Shown here: piece after piece, positions 15,884 to 24,839 of the stretch | How positions within the stretch are numbered: the first letter of the stretch is position 1 | Layout: every line of letters starts with the position of its first letter | Source: Nocardioides sp. | GTDB taxonomy: Bacteria > Actinomycetota > Actinomycetes > Propionibacteriales > Nocardioidaceae | Assembly (NCBI GenBank): GCA_030698375.1 | Contig: JAUYLL010000151.1 | Coordinates: 1-42,041, forward strand | DNA: 42,041 bases | Reading direction: 5' to 3' | Notes under the pieces: generated by a model | What the model was told of the DNA's origin: nothing | Databases searched by the model: none | What the model saw: the letters and a program-made list of their open reading frames with translations, nothing else | Program-made: the position numbers and the translations under genes

Positions 15884-17065
15884 ATGCTGCGGTGTGTGGA
15901 CAAGCGGACGATGGGCGTCGGAGTCGGGGGAGCCGCGGTCGTCGGAGTCGCGTTCGGCATGGCGCGCTACGCCTACGGGCTGACCCTCCCCGACGTGCGG
16001 GCGGAGTTCGGGCTGTCCGAGCTGCTCCTGGGCCTGATCGCCAGTGGCACCTTCGCCGGCTACCTCCTCGGACTGGTCTCCGTTCCGGTCCTGTCCGCCC
16101 GTCGAGGACCGCGGGCACCAACCACTGTCGGGGGTGTGTGCGGCATCGTCGGAGCGGCGACCGTCGCGCTCGCACCCTCGCCCTGGATCCTCGCCGCTGG
16201 CGCAGTCCTGGCCGGGAGCGCCGCCGGCTGGGTGTGGGCTCCCTACTCCGACATCGTGACCCGGGTGGCGCCGCGCCGCCAACAGCCGACCCTGCTGGCG
16301 GCGATCACGACCGGGACCAGCCTCGGGTTGGTCGCGCTGGCCGGGCTGGGCTTCCTCGGCGCCCTGGTGTCGTGGCGGCTGACCTGGGCGGGCATCGCGG
16401 TGGCCGCCGCAGTGGCGACCGTGGTGAACCTGCGCACCGTGCCGCGGCCGGCGGCTCGTCGCAGCGACGGGCAGCCTCCACGGCGGTCGCCGTGGCGCCG
16501 AGCCATGATCCCACCCCTTACGTATGCCGTGCTCTACTTCGCCGCCATCACCGTCTACTTCACCTACGCGAGCGAGGCGGTCCGGAGCGGCGGGCTGGCC
16601 GCCTCGGCGGCGCCCCTGCTCTTCGCCCTGATCGGTGTCGGCGGGCTCGTCGCGGTACGCACGGGTCGGATGACCCACGCGGTCGGCGCCCGGGCGGTCG
16701 GCGTCGGCAGCGTCTGTGTCGTCGGCAGCGCGCTCCTCCTGCTCGGGCTCGGAAGCACATCGCTTCCGCTGACTCTGGCGTCCGCGGTCCTGTTCGGGAT
16801 GGGCTTCATGGTGGGCTCGTCACTGCTGGCCATCTGGACGGCGCAGGTGGTTCCGGACCGTCCCGGTGACGGCTTCACCGTGGCGCTCGTCGTCGGCGGG
16901 ATCACCTCGATCGCAGTGCCTGCGGCGACGGGCGCACTCATCCCCGTCGTCGGGCTGCCGGCGATCCTCGTGCTCGTGGCTGCCTCCACAGTCATCGGCG
17001 CGATCGCCCTCCCGGTTGCGCCCCGACTGCGTGCGGCCGGGGCACCACGAGGAGGTCGATCGTGA
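15884..17065 (+). CDS. MFS transporter, YbfB/YjiJ-like
   Basis: A 393-residue polytopic protein with about twelve helices. The N-terminus (GVAFGMARYAYGLTLPDVRAEFGLSELLLGLIASGTFAGYL) matches the YbfB/YjiJ branch of the major facilitator superfamily, whose substrates are mostly unknown. A cytoplasmic loop rich in Arg/Pro splits the two halves at about residue 205. The frame is open back through attR, but that stretch translates tRNA sequence, so I start at ATG 15884; GTG 15896 is also possible. The stop overlaps the next gene as GTGA, so transporter and nuclease lipoprotein are co-translated. Confidence 0.85.
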   Translation: MLRCVDKRTMGVGVGGAAVVGVAFGMARYAYGLTLPDVRAEFGLSELLLGLIASGTFAGYLLGLVSVPVLSARRGPRAPTTVGGVCGIVGAATVALAPSPWILAAGAVLAGSAAGWVWAPYSDIVTRVAPRRQQPTLLAAITTGTSLGLVALAGLGFLGALVSWRLTWAGIAVAAAVATVVNLRTVPRPAARRSDGQPPRRSPWRRAMIPPLTYAVLYFAAITVYFTYASEAVRSGGLAASAAPLLFALIGVGGLVAVRTGRMTHAVGARAVGVGSVCVVGSALLLLGLGSTSLPLTLASAVLFGMGFMVGSSLLAIWTAQVVPDRPGDGFTVALVVGGITSIAVPAATGALIPVVGLPAILVLVAASTVIGAIALPVAPRLRAAGAPRGGRS

Positions 17066-17589
17066 CGGCGCACCCATCCGCAGCTCGCGGCCTCGGGGCC
17101 CTGCTGGCGGCCCTGATCCTCACCGGCTGTGGCGGGGGAGGGACCGGCACGACGGACGGTGCCGGGTCCGAGGGGACGCCGGCGGTCGTCGTACGAGTGG
17201 TGGACGGCGACACGCTGATCGCTGACCTCGACGACGGCGGCGAGGAGCGGGTGCGGATGCTCGGCATCGACACCCCCGAGGCCGGGGAGCGGCCCGAGTG
17301 CGGAGCGGCGGCCGCGACCGAGCACCTCCGGTCGCTGCTGCCGGACGGCACCGACGTGCGGCTGGTCGGCGACCCGACCCAGGACGACCGCGACGTCTAC
17401 GACCGGCCGCTGCGTTTCGTGCACCGAGACTCCGACGACCTCGACGTGAACCTCGCCCAGGTCGAGTCCGGCCATGCCGAGGTCTACATCTTCCGCGACC
17501 AGCCGTTCACCCGGGCCGAGCAGTACCTCGCCGCCGAGCGGGAGGCCGCCCGAGCCGGTCGCGGGGCGCTCACCGCCTGCCGGCGCTGA
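17062..17589 (+). CDS. Lipoprotein with staphylococcal-nuclease (thermonuclease) domain
   Basis: A 175-residue exported protein. The signal peptide ends in a lipobox LTGC (about residues 21-24), followed by a Gly/Thr linker. The SNase fold starts at about 40: VVDGDTL (metal site), VRMLGIDTPE (catalytic Arg and Glu) and YDRPLRFV (second Arg) are all present, so an active Ca-dependent nuclease is likely on the outer face of the membrane. GTG at 17062 overlaps the MFS stop. A role in nutrient scavenging or DNA degradation is plausible, possibly linked with the MFS protein. Confidence 0.9.
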   Translation: MTAHPSAARGLGALLAALILTGCGGGGTGTTDGAGSEGTPAVVVRVVDGDTLIADLDDGGEERVRMLGIDTPEAGERPECGAAAATEHLRSLLPDGTDVRLVGDPTQDDRDVYDRPLRFVHRDSDDLDVNLAQVESGHAEVYIFRDQPFTRAEQYLAAEREAARAGRGALTACRR

Positions 17590-17671
17590 CCACGACCTGG
17601 ACCGATCCGCCCGCGCGGACCGGCGCGGTGCGCGATCCTTCTCCGGGGGACGCGGGGGAAGGGGACCGACC

Positions 17672-19693
17672 GTGAGAGGCGCTGCCTGGCTGCGCCTGGG
17701 CATCTTGCTCGGGCTGATGACGCTCTTCGGCGTCGCGGCCGTCCTCGCGACCCCGGAGGGCGGACGCGCCGTCGGGATCTGGCCCGTGGGCGTCGCCACG
17801 GCCTGCCTCCTGGTCACCACCCGGCCCCGCACGGCCGGGCTGGCCGCGGTGATCGCGGTGCTGGCGTTCGGCTCGATCGTGCTCGGCGGCCGACCCCCGG
17901 CCGTGGCGGCCGGCTTCGCCGTCGCCCTCACCGCGGAGACCCTGGTGGCCTGGCGCCTGCTCACCGGCGGCCGCCGTGCTCGACCGTCCCTGCGCTCAGC
18001 CCCCGACCTCGGCCGCCTGATCGTCGCGACCGCGGCGGGTGCGGTCGTCGCCGCGCTGGGGGCCGGCGCGACGAGCCTGGCGCTCGGCTGGGGGACGCCG
18101 GTGTCCCTGGCCCTGTCCGTCGGTGTCTCCGGCCTAGCCTCCCAGCTGATCCTGCTCCCGTTCTTCTGCGACCTGCGGCGCTCGGCGCCGGTGGTCGCCG
18201 CGGGCGAGCGCGTGGCGCAGTGGGCTCTGGTGGTCGTCGTCCCCACCGCGGTCTTCGCCACGGACGACATGGCGGCCGCGGTGTTCCTCGTCATCCCGGT
18301 GCTCGTCTGGGGCGGTCTGCGTAGCGGGGCACTGGAGGCGCTCGCCCAGCTGGTCGTCGCGTCGGTCCTCGTGATCCACTTGACCACCTACGGCAGCGGT
18401 CCGTTCGCCGCCGCGGCCAGGACCGCCGGACTCGCCACGGACACCCGGGGCGTGCTGCTGGCGATGTTCGTCGCGATCTGCGCGGTCGTGGTCCTCGCGC
18501 TCGTGGTCAGCGTCGGCGAGCAGCGCGAGCTGACCCGCCAGGCGGCCGCCGAGCGCGACCGGGTGCAGAACATCGTCGACGGCACCCTCGGTGTCGCGAT
18601 CATCGGCAGCGACGCGGCTGGTCGGGTCACGCTCTTCAACCCCGGGGCCGAGCGGCTCCTGGGCTACGACGCTCGAGACGTGCTCGGTCGGCCCACCCGC
18701 AACCTACACACGGCGGCGGCCGTCAGCGAGAAAGCCAAGGACTACGGGGTCGAGGACGACTACGTGACCGTGCTCCAGGCCATGGCCGGGCACGGGGCGA
18801 CCACCATGTCCCTGCTGCACCGCGATGGCAGCGAGCGCAGGCACCTGATCACCCTCAACCCGGTCGTGGACGACCGCGGCCAGCTCACGGGCCACGTGAG
18901 CACCTCCGAGGACGTGACGGAGAGGCTGGCGGCCGAGAACCACCTGCGCGACGCGCTGGCGACCGAGCGCCGTGCGGCCGATCGGCTCCGCGACGTCGAC
19001 GCCGCCAAGGACGCCTTCGTGTCCAACGTCAGCCACGAGCTCCGGACGCCGATCACCAGCATCCTCGGCTACACCGAGCTGCTGGCCGACGGTGCGTACG
19101 GACCGTTGGCGCCCCTGCAGCGGGACGCCGTGCGCCGCGTCGAGGCGAACAGCGCGCGACTGCTGGCGGTCATCGGCGACCTGCTTACGCTCGCCCGCCT
19201 CCAGGAGGACGGGGTTCATCTCGCCGACCGCGACCTCGATCTGCGCGACGTCGTCACCAGCGGCGTCGGCGTCGTGACCTCGACGCTCGAGCACCGTGAC
19301 CTCACCGTCGGCACCGGTCTGCCCACCGAGCCGGTCGCGCTGCGCGGCGACGCCGAGATGCTCGAGCGCGTGGTGATCAACCTCGTGGGCAACGCCGTGA
19401 AGTTCACCCCGGACGGCGGCCGGGTCGACGTAAGCCTGGCCGTCTGCCCCGACCACGTCGAGCTCACCGTCGCCGACACCGGCATCGGCATCCCCGTCGA
19501 GGAGCAGGACCGGCTCTTCAGCAGGTTCTTCCGCTCGAGCGAGGCGCTGCACCGGGCGATCCCCGGCACCGGGCTGGGCCTGTCGATCACCCGCACCATC
19601 GTCGAGCGGCACGGTGGGACCGTGGCGCTGGACTCGGTGGCCGGCGCGGGCACCACCCTCAGTGTCCGGCTCCCCGTCCGCCGGCGCCGCTGA
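17672..19693 (+). CDS. Orphan sensor histidine kinase, MASE1-like membrane domain, PAS, HisKA, HATPase_c
   Basis: A 673-residue sensor kinase. Residues 1-290 carry about eight hydrophobic helices like MASE1. A PAS domain follows at about 300-430 (NIVDGTLGVAIIGSDAAGRVTLFNPGA onward). The HisKA helix has the phosphorylated His in NVSHELRTP (His455). The ATPase domain shows the N box NLVGNAVKF, G1 ADTGIGI, the F box LFSRFFRS and G2 GTGLGLS. No response regulator gene is beside it. GTG at 17672 follows AAGGGGA; upstream in-frame sequence overlaps the nuclease gene and is not credible. The 3' end overlaps the convergent hydrolase gene by 35 bp. Confidence 0.92.
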   Translation: MRGAAWLRLGILLGLMTLFGVAAVLATPEGGRAVGIWPVGVATACLLVTTRPRTAGLAAVIAVLAFGSIVLGGRPPAVAAGFAVALTAETLVAWRLLTGGRRARPSLRSAPDLGRLIVATAAGAVVAALGAGATSLALGWGTPVSLALSVGVSGLASQLILLPFFCDLRRSAPVVAAGERVAQWALVVVVPTAVFATDDMAAAVFLVIPVLVWGGLRSGALEALAQLVVASVLVIHLTTYGSGPFAAAARTAGLATDTRGVLLAMFVAICAVVVLALVVSVGEQRELTRQAAAERDRVQNIVDGTLGVAIIGSDAAGRVTLFNPGAERLLGYDARDVLGRPTRNLHTAAAVSEKAKDYGVEDDYVTVLQAMAGHGATTMSLLHRDGSERRHLITLNPVVDDRGQLTGHVSTSEDVTERLAAENHLRDALATERRAADRLRDVDAAKDAFVSNVSHELRTPITSILGYTELLADGAYGPLAPLQRDAVRRVEANSARLLAVIGDLLTLARLQEDGVHLADRDLDLRDVVTSGVGVVTSTLEHRDLTVGTGLPTEPVALRGDAEMLERVVINLVGNAVKFTPDGGRVDVSLAVCPDHVELTVADTGIGIPVEEQDRLFSRFFRSSEALHRAIPGTGLGLSITRTIVERHGGTVALDSVAGAGTTLSVRLPVRRRR

Positions 19694-20609
19694 CTCGCCG
19701 GAGCAGGGCGACGAGGGCTTGCCGGGTGCGGCGGGCCTCGGGGATGGCGCGTGTCATCCACACGTGGAACATCGCCGGCACCTCGTGGACGGTGAGGTCG
19801 CAGCCGTCGCGGTCCGCCCGCTCGGCGAGCGTGTCGACGGCCGGCCGGAGGATGTCGTGCTCCCCGATCCACAGCTCGACCGGCGGCAGCTCGGCGAGGG
19901 AGGCGTGGACGGGGCTGACCAGCGGATCGCCCGTGTCGCGGACCCCGGCCCACCAGCGCCCGGCGGCCCGCAACCCGGTCTCGGCGAGCATCGGGTCGGT
20001 CGCCTCCAGCTCCGTCACCCGCTCCTCGTCGAGCCGGGCGTCGAGCCACGGGGAGAGTGGGACGACCGCGTCCGCACGGAGCCCGTGCCGGTCCTGGAGT
20101 AGGCGAGCCAGCACGAGCACGAGCGCGCCGCCCGCGGAGTCGCCCATGAGCACCAGCGGAAGGTCCGGCTGCTGCTCGGTCGTGGAGCGGACGACCTCCA
20201 GCAGGCGCGGGAGGACCTCGTCGACGCGTGCCCCGGGGGCGAGCGGGTACGCCGGCACGAGCACCTCGGCGGGTGCCGACGAGAGCGCGCGCACGAGCCG
20301 CCAGTAGTCGGAGGTCAGCGGGTGGACGTAGCCACCCCCGTGCACGTAGACCACTCGCACCGCGGGCGCCGTACGACGCGGGGCCACCGACCACACCGCC
20401 ATCCCGGCGACCTCGCGACGGGTCGCTCGTCGTCGTGCCCGGGTCCAGCGCGTCGGGGGAGCATCGCCGCCCTGCTGGCGTGCCCAGGCGGTCCGCAGGG
20501 TGTGCGCGGCGCCTTCGAACGCGCGCTTGTCACGCGCCAGCCACATGCCGCGCACGTAGGCGCGCGTCCACCTCGTCGCGGGTCGGTCGTCGATCAGCCA
20601 GCGGGTCAC
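19659..20609 (-). CDS. Alpha/beta hydrolase, hormone-sensitive-lipase-like esterase
   Basis: A 316-residue esterase. The oxyanion-hole motif HGGG (YVHGGGYVHP) and the nucleophile elbow GDSAGG identify the HSL (family IV) group; the acid and His of the triad are in GEHDILRP and MFHVW. Substrates are usually short acyl esters. No signal peptide. GTG at 20609 has the SD GGAGGAGG; another GTG lies 6 nt upstream. 43 nt separate it from the MpaB-type gene upstream on the same strand, so the two may share a transcript. Confidence 0.92.
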   Translation of the reverse strand: MTRWLIDDRPATRWTRAYVRGMWLARDKRAFEGAAHTLRTAWARQQGGDAPPTRWTRARRRATRREVAGMAVWSVAPRRTAPAVRVVYVHGGGYVHPLTSDYWRLVRALSSAPAEVLVPAYPLAPGARVDEVLPRLLEVVRSTTEQQPDLPLVLMGDSAGGALVLVLARLLQDRHGLRADAVVPLSPWLDARLDEERVTELEATDPMLAETGLRAAGRWWAGVRDTGDPLVSPVHASLAELPPVELWIGEHDILRPAVDTLAERADRDGCDLTVHEVPAMFHVWMTRAIPEARRTRQALVALLRRVSGAGGRGAGH

Positions 20610-20652
20610 GGGCACCTCCTCCGCGTCCCGAGTACCCACCGACCCCCGGCAC

Positions 20653-21861
20653 CTACTCCGCGCGCAGCGGGCCGACCGTGGGAGGGGCGTCGCCGAAGTG
20701 GTCGCGGGCGGTGCGGTCAATCACCCGGCGGCCCCAGGCCTCGAGCCGCCGGCGCCCGACCGGGGTGCGTCCGAGCAGCCGGTACCGCCAGGTGTTCAAC
20801 GGCCAGAGGTACGCCAGCGCCCACGGCGGACGCACCGTCAGCCCGAGATCGTGCATCGACCGCCGCCCGAGGAGGACGGTGAGCATGCTCAGCGCCCGCT
20901 CGGCGCGGAACCGGCCGTGGCGCTGGCCCCGCAGGACGCCGACGATCGCTCCAGCCAGCTCGGGCCCCGCGGGAGTGACGTCGTCCTGCGCCCGCAGCAG
21001 GTGGTAGTTGAGTCGGTGGCGGTCGCGCTCGGAGGTGACCAACCACTGTTCGTCGACGCCGAGCAGCCACCCGACGTACCGCCACAGGTGCATGACCGCC
21101 CGGGAGTCGGCGGTGGAGACCGGCACCCCGAGTGTCCGCACGCCGAGCAGCACCGCGGCGTCGAAGAGGCCCAGGGTGGCGGCCTGGTCGGCCTGGTTGA
21201 TCGGCAGCCCCCAACGGTCGACGTCCCATCGGTCGGAGCGCTCGAAGGCGGCGTTGACGAGTGCGTGCATGGCGCGGACGTGGACGGTGAGCCGCCAGCC
21301 CTCCCCGTCGCGCCGCAGCGCTCCGGGCTCGGACAGCGAGGTCGTCCACGTCTGGGTCTCGGCGAGCCGGCGGCGGGCCGTGCCTCCGGTCAGGCCGCCC
21401 GTCGCGACGAGGAGGTCGGGCGGACCCCCGAACCGGTACCCGCCGACGAGGGACAGCTGGAGCAGGACGTCGGCGGCGTTCTGCCCGAACCGCCGGTAGA
21501 CCGCCGCGCCCTGCTCGAGCACCTCCCAGTCCACCCAGGCGGGGACCTCCTCGACGACGGCGAAGAAGTCGCGCAGCGCGGCGGGAGCGTCCCGCACCGC
21601 CTCGGCGCCGTCGGCCAGCGCCGTCCGGAAGTCGGCCATCGACACCCGTCCGGGCGTGCCGGCTCGCAACCGCATCGCATCCGCCAGCGCCGCCCCGGGC
21701 TCGTCGCGCTCGGTGAGCGCCTTCCCGATGCGGGTCATCAGCACCTCGTCGACCCGGCGTACGCCGCCCACCAGGCGGAGCGGGCGGCCGATCCGGGCGG
21801 CGCGGGCCTCCCCGGCGCGGAACCGGGCGGGCGTACGGCGGATGTCTGCGGTCGTCGTCAT
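20653..21861 (-). CDS. Oxygenase MpaB family protein (DUF2236)
   Basis: A 402-residue mostly helical protein of the DUF2236/MpaB group, which includes the rubber oxygenase Lcp and fungal MpaB; characterised members bind haem b. Recognisable segments are RAMHALVNAAFER, WGLPINQADQAATLGLFDAAVLLGVRTLG, and HLWRYVGWLLGVDEQWL with conserved His residues. Neither a signal peptide nor a Tat motif is seen, unlike secreted Lcp. ATG at 21861. It is divergent from a TetR gene across a 20-bp palindrome at 21874-21893, so it is the likely target of that regulator. Confidence 0.85.
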   Translation of the reverse strand: MTTTADIRRTPARFRAGEARAARIGRPLRLVGGVRRVDEVLMTRIGKALTERDEPGAALADAMRLRAGTPGRVSMADFRTALADGAEAVRDAPAALRDFFAVVEEVPAWVDWEVLEQGAAVYRRFGQNAADVLLQLSLVGGYRFGGPPDLLVATGGLTGGTARRRLAETQTWTTSLSEPGALRRDGEGWRLTVHVRAMHALVNAAFERSDRWDVDRWGLPINQADQAATLGLFDAAVLLGVRTLGVPVSTADSRAVMHLWRYVGWLLGVDEQWLVTSERDRHRLNYHLLRAQDDVTPAGPELAGAIVGVLRGQRHGRFRAERALSMLTVLLGRRSMHDLGLTVRPPWALAYLWPLNTWRYRLLGRTPVGRRRLEAWGRRVIDRTARDHFGDAPPTVGPLRAE

Positions 21862-21873
21862 GCCGCCAGCATG

Positions 21874-21893
21874 ATGCGAGTATTTACTCGCAT
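21874..21893. promoter_or_regulatory. Palindromic operator between MpaB-type gene and TetR gene
   Basis: ATGCGAGTA-TT-TACTCGCAT: perfect 9-bp arms with a 2-bp centre, in the 43-bp divergent space. The T of its right end begins TACAAT (21893-21898), a good -10 for the TetR gene whose GTG is only 7 nt further, so that transcript may be leaderless. A bound dimer would block both promoters. Confidence 0.75.
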
Positions 21894-21904
21894 ACAATTC
21901 GCGT

Positions 21905-22498
21905 GTGCCCCGAAAAGCGCCCCAGCAGGCCCGTTCCCGCGCGATGGTCGAGCGCCTCCTCGATGCCGGCCGGGAGGTGCTCCAGCGCGACGGCTACGAC
22001 TCCTTCACCACGAACAGGGTGGCCGAGGAGGCCGGGGTGAGCCCTGGGTCGCTCTACCAGTACTTCGCGAACAAGGCGGCGATCGTCGCCGCGATCATCG
22101 AGCAGTGGTCCGACGACATCGACGACAAGGTCGCCGCGGCGCTGGCCGACCGGCTCGGGGAGGAGGGTCCGGCGATGGTGCGCGCGACCGCCGACGCCCT
22201 GCTCGCTGCGCTGGAGGAGAGCCCCGCCCTCCTGCGGGTGGTGATGGAGGAGCTCCCGCACCGACAGCACCGGCCGCGGCACGCCGCCCTCGAGCGCCGC
22301 GTCACCGACCTGATGACCGCCTACCTCGCTGTCCGGCCGGGCACGACGCGCATCACCCGACCGGCGGCGAGCGCCTGGGTGCTGGTGATGGCGCTGGAGA
22401 ACCTCGCGGTCCGCTACGTCCTCGACCAGCCACCCATCGCCCGGGAGGACTTCCTCGACGAGGTGACCGACCTGTGCGTCGGCTACCTGCAGCCGTAG
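21905..22498 (+). CDS. TetR family transcriptional regulator
   Basis: A 197-residue repressor. The N-terminal helix-turn-helix reads RVAEEAGVSPGSLYQYFANKAAI (about 39-61), a typical TetR recognition region; the C-terminal ligand domain is helical and less conserved. GTG at 21905. It is divergent from the MpaB-type gene and probably represses both itself and that gene via the palindrome at 21874-21893. The ligand is unknown. The zinc dehydrogenase follows 10 nt downstream on the same strand and could be co-regulated. Confidence 0.93.
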   Translation: MPRKAPQQARSRAMVERLLDAGREVLQRDGYDSFTTNRVAEEAGVSPGSLYQYFANKAAIVAAIIEQWSDDIDDKVAAALADRLGEEGPAMVRATADALLAALEESPALLRVVMEELPHRQHRPRHAALERRVTDLMTAYLAVRPGTTRITRPAASAWVLVMALENLAVRYVLDQPPIAREDFLDEVTDLCVGYLQP

Positions 22499-22508
22499 GT
22501 TGACCCCC

Positions 22509-23672
22509 ATGCGCGCCGTCACCTGCCACGAAGGCCAGCTCGACGTCACCGAGGTCCCCGACCCCGTGCCCGGCAAGGGCCAGTTGGTCCTCGAGGTCAC
22601 CCGGGCCGGCATCTGCGGCTCTGACCTGCACGCCCGCCACCACGCCGACCAGGTCGCCGACGGCGCCGCCGAGATCGGCTACCCGCACCTGATGCGGCAC
22701 GGCGACCGCACCGTGATGGGCCACGAGTTCAGCGGCACGGTCCTCGAGTACGGTCCCGGCACACGCAAGCGGTGGGACCTCGGGACCCCCGTCGCGGCGA
22801 TGCCCCTGCTCGGCACGCCCGAGGGCATCCACCTCACCGGCCTGACCCCGAAGGCACCGGGGGCGTACGCCGAGAAGGTGCTCGTCAGCGAGGCGGTCAC
22901 CCTGCCCGTGCCCGAGGGTCTCTCCCCGGAGCTGGCCGCGCTCACCGAGCCGATGGCGGTGGCGCGGCACGCCGTACGCCGGGGACAGGTCGGCAAGCGC
23001 GACGTCGCGATCGTCATCGGCTGCGGGCCCATCGGCCTCGCGGTCGTCCTGATGCTCAAGGCCCAGGGTGTGCGCACCGTCGTCGCCAGCGACTTCTCTG
23101 CCGCGCGCCGCGACCTGGCCCGCGCGGTCGGCGCGGACGTCGTGGTCGACCCGCGCGAGGAGTCGCCCTGGGAGGCGTACGGCGGCCGGCGCCAGCACTT
23201 CACCACCGCCCCGCCGATGTTCGAGATGGCGCTCGACACCACCCGTCGGCTCCGCGCGGTGCCGGGCCTGCCGTGGTGGAAGGTCTTCGCGCTGGCCGAG
23301 CGTCTCGGCCAGGTTCCGCGCGGGCCGGTGGTCTTCGAGTGCGTGGGCGTGCCCGGGATGATCGACCAGGTCGTCACCGCCGCGCCGATGCGCTCCCGGG
23401 TGGTCGTGGTGGGCGTCTGCATGGGCGACGACACCATCCGGCCGACCCTGGCGATCAACAAGGAGGTCGACCTCCGCTTCGTCTTCGCCTACGACCCCGC
23501 CGAGTTCCGCGACACCCTGCACCTGATGGCCGACGGCCGCGTCGACGTCGCGCCGCTGGTCACCGCCACGGTCGGGCTCGACGGTGTGGCCGCGGCCTTC
23601 GACGCCCTGGGCGACCCGGAGCGGCACGCCAAGATCCTCGTGGACCCGCGCAGCGCCGTCAGCGCTCCCTGA
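22509..23672 (+). CDS. Zinc-binding dehydrogenase, medium-chain (MDR) family
   Basis: A 387-residue NAD(P)-dependent alcohol or polyol dehydrogenase. The catalytic zinc site is seen in GICGSDLHARHH and GHEFSG; the Rossmann motif is GCGPIGLAVVLML with an acidic or Ser residue at the end of the second strand (VVASDFSAAR). The four-Cys structural zinc lobe of classic alcohol dehydrogenases is missing; the corresponding region reads TPVAAMPLLGTPEGIHL. An insert at about residues 218-260 (EESPWEAYGGRRQHF onwards) is longer than usual. ATG 22509 is chosen; a TTG lies 9 nt upstream. Its end overlaps the convergent TetR gene by 14 bp. Confidence 0.9.
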   Translation: MRAVTCHEGQLDVTEVPDPVPGKGQLVLEVTRAGICGSDLHARHHADQVADGAAEIGYPHLMRHGDRTVMGHEFSGTVLEYGPGTRKRWDLGTPVAAMPLLGTPEGIHLTGLTPKAPGAYAEKVLVSEAVTLPVPEGLSPELAALTEPMAVARHAVRRGQVGKRDVAIVIGCGPIGLAVVLMLKAQGVRTVVASDFSAARRDLARAVGADVVVDPREESPWEAYGGRRQHFTTAPPMFEMALDTTRRLRAVPGLPWWKVFALAERLGQVPRGPVVFECVGVPGMIDQVVTAAPMRSRVVVVGVCMGDDTIRPTLAINKEVDLRFVFAYDPAEFRDTLHLMADGRVDVAPLVTATVGLDGVAAAFDALGDPERHAKILVDPRSAVSAP

Positions 23673-24339
23673 GCCGCCCCGCCAGGGCGAGGGCGGACTC
23701 GGTCATGAAGCCGCGGACGTCGCCCCCGGTGATCCGGGAGACCGTCGGCACTCCGGGGCTGACCTCGCCGACGAGCATCCCGATCCGGGCCAGCTGCAGT
23801 GCGCCGAGGGCCGAGGCGTACATGTAGTTGGCCAGCATCGTGGAGTCGGCGACCTCGAACTCACCGACCTCGACGCCCTCGTCGAGGGTGCGCACGACCG
23901 AGCGCAGGCAGGACGACAGCCCTCGGCCGAGCCGGAACAGCGCCGCCTCGCTGAGCTGCTCCTCGAGCTCGGAGCCCTGGAGCCGCATGAGCGCTTGGGC
24001 GCAGTCGACGAACGCCGGGAACTCCAGTCCGTAGTCGACGAAGGCCCCGACCACCGCCGCGAGCCGCTCCGTCGGAGTGCCCTCGGTGCCGGCCACGGCC
24101 TCGAGGCGCTGCTGGAGCTCGGCGAGGTAGCCCTCGACGGTGAGCGCGAAGAGCTCGTCCTTGCCGCTGAAGTGCCGGTAGATGATCGCCCGGTTGATCC
24201 CGACCGAGCGGGCGATGTCCTCGATCTGGACGTCGCCGATCCCGGTGGAGTCGAAGAGGGCGCGGGTGGCGGCGAGGATCTCCTGCTCACGCTGGCGGCG
24301 ACGCGCGGCGGCCGTCGTACGACCGGGGGTGGGGGCCAT
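23659..24339 (-). CDS. TetR family transcriptional regulator
   Basis: A 226-residue regulator with the helix-turn-helix IEDIARSVGINRAIIYRHFSGKDELFALTVEGY near residues 33-65. The C-terminal domain is helical. ATG at 24339 is preferred over upstream in-frame sequence, which runs into the opposite gene's promoter. It is divergent from the SnoaL-like gene (start 24420); the 80-bp space contains the palindrome CTGTG-A-CACAG at 24363-24373, a possible operator. Confidence 0.92.
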   Translation of the reverse strand: MAPTPGRTTAAARRRQREQEILAATRALFDSTGIGDVQIEDIARSVGINRAIIYRHFSGKDELFALTVEGYLAELQQRLEAVAGTEGTPTERLAAVVGAFVDYGLEFPAFVDCAQALMRLQGSELEEQLSEAALFRLGRGLSSCLRSVVRTLDEGVEVGEFEVADSTMLANYMYASALGALQLARIGMLVGEVSPGVPTVSRITGGDVRGFMTESALALAGRLRER

Positions 24340-24362
24340 GACCGCCAGCGTAGTGCAACTGC

Positions 24363-24373
24363 CTGTGACACAG
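24363..24373. promoter_or_regulatory. Short palindrome in the TetR/SnoaL-like divergent space
   Basis: CTGTG-A-CACAG, perfect 5-bp arms, about midway between the two start codons. Short for a TetR site; suggested only by position. Confidence 0.3.
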
Positions 24374-24419
24374 ATGTTCGTCAGGCGTCCGCGGACGCCC
24401 GCCCGTCTAGGGTCGGGCG

Positions 24420-24839
24420 ATGACCGCCACACCCGCCGTCCCCGCCCCGATCACCGCCTGGCACGAGCTCGTCGTGCTCGGCCGCGAGGACCGCGCCGCC
24501 GCGCACGATCGGCTCGACGCCCTGCTCGCCGAGGACGTCGTCTTCCGGTCGCCGGCGGTGCACACGCCGCAGGAGGGCAAAGAGGTCACCACCGCCTACC
24601 TCCGAGCCGCGCTCGTCGTCCTCGGCCCGGGCCTGACCTACCACCGGGAGTGGTACGCCGACGACTCCGCCGTCCTGGAGTTCACCACCGACGTCGGCGG
24701 CAAGCAGGTGCACGGCGTGGACATGGTCACCTGGGGTCCGGACGGCCGGATCACCGACTTCACCGTCCTGGTCCGCCCGGTCCAGGGCCTGGAGGCGCTC
24801 ATCGCCGCCATGGCCGCCGAGCTCAGCGGTGGTCGATGA
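24420..24839 (+). CDS. SnoaL-like/NTF2-fold protein
   Basis: A 139-residue protein with the NTF2-like cone fold pattern: an N-terminal helix (ITAWHELVVLGREDRAAAHDRLDALLAEDVVFRSP), a middle helix and a C-terminal sheet containing VHGVDMVTWGPDGRITDFTVLVRP, typical of SnoaL-like polyketide cyclases or binding proteins. Activity cannot be told from sequence. ATG at 24420 with a weak RBS. Divergent from the TetR gene; its end overlaps the glutaminase 3' end by 17 bp. Confidence 0.82.
   Translation: MTATPAVPAPITAWHELVVLGREDRAAAHDRLDALLAEDVVFRSPAVHTPQEGKEVTTAYLRAALVVLGPGLTYHREWYADDSAVLEFTTDVGGKQVHGVDMVTWGPDGRITDFTVLVRPVQGLEALIAAMAAELSGGR

Noticed and set aside
16564..18387. 607-codon minus-strand open frame opposite the MFS, nuclease and kinase genes
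   Set aside because: Low-complexity Arg/Pro/Thr product, spans three well-supported genes on the other strand, no RBS.
24363..24373. CRP-like site reading of CTGTGACACAG
   Set aside because: It lacks the second half-site spacing of the TGTGA-N6-TCACA consensus; kept only as a weak palindrome.
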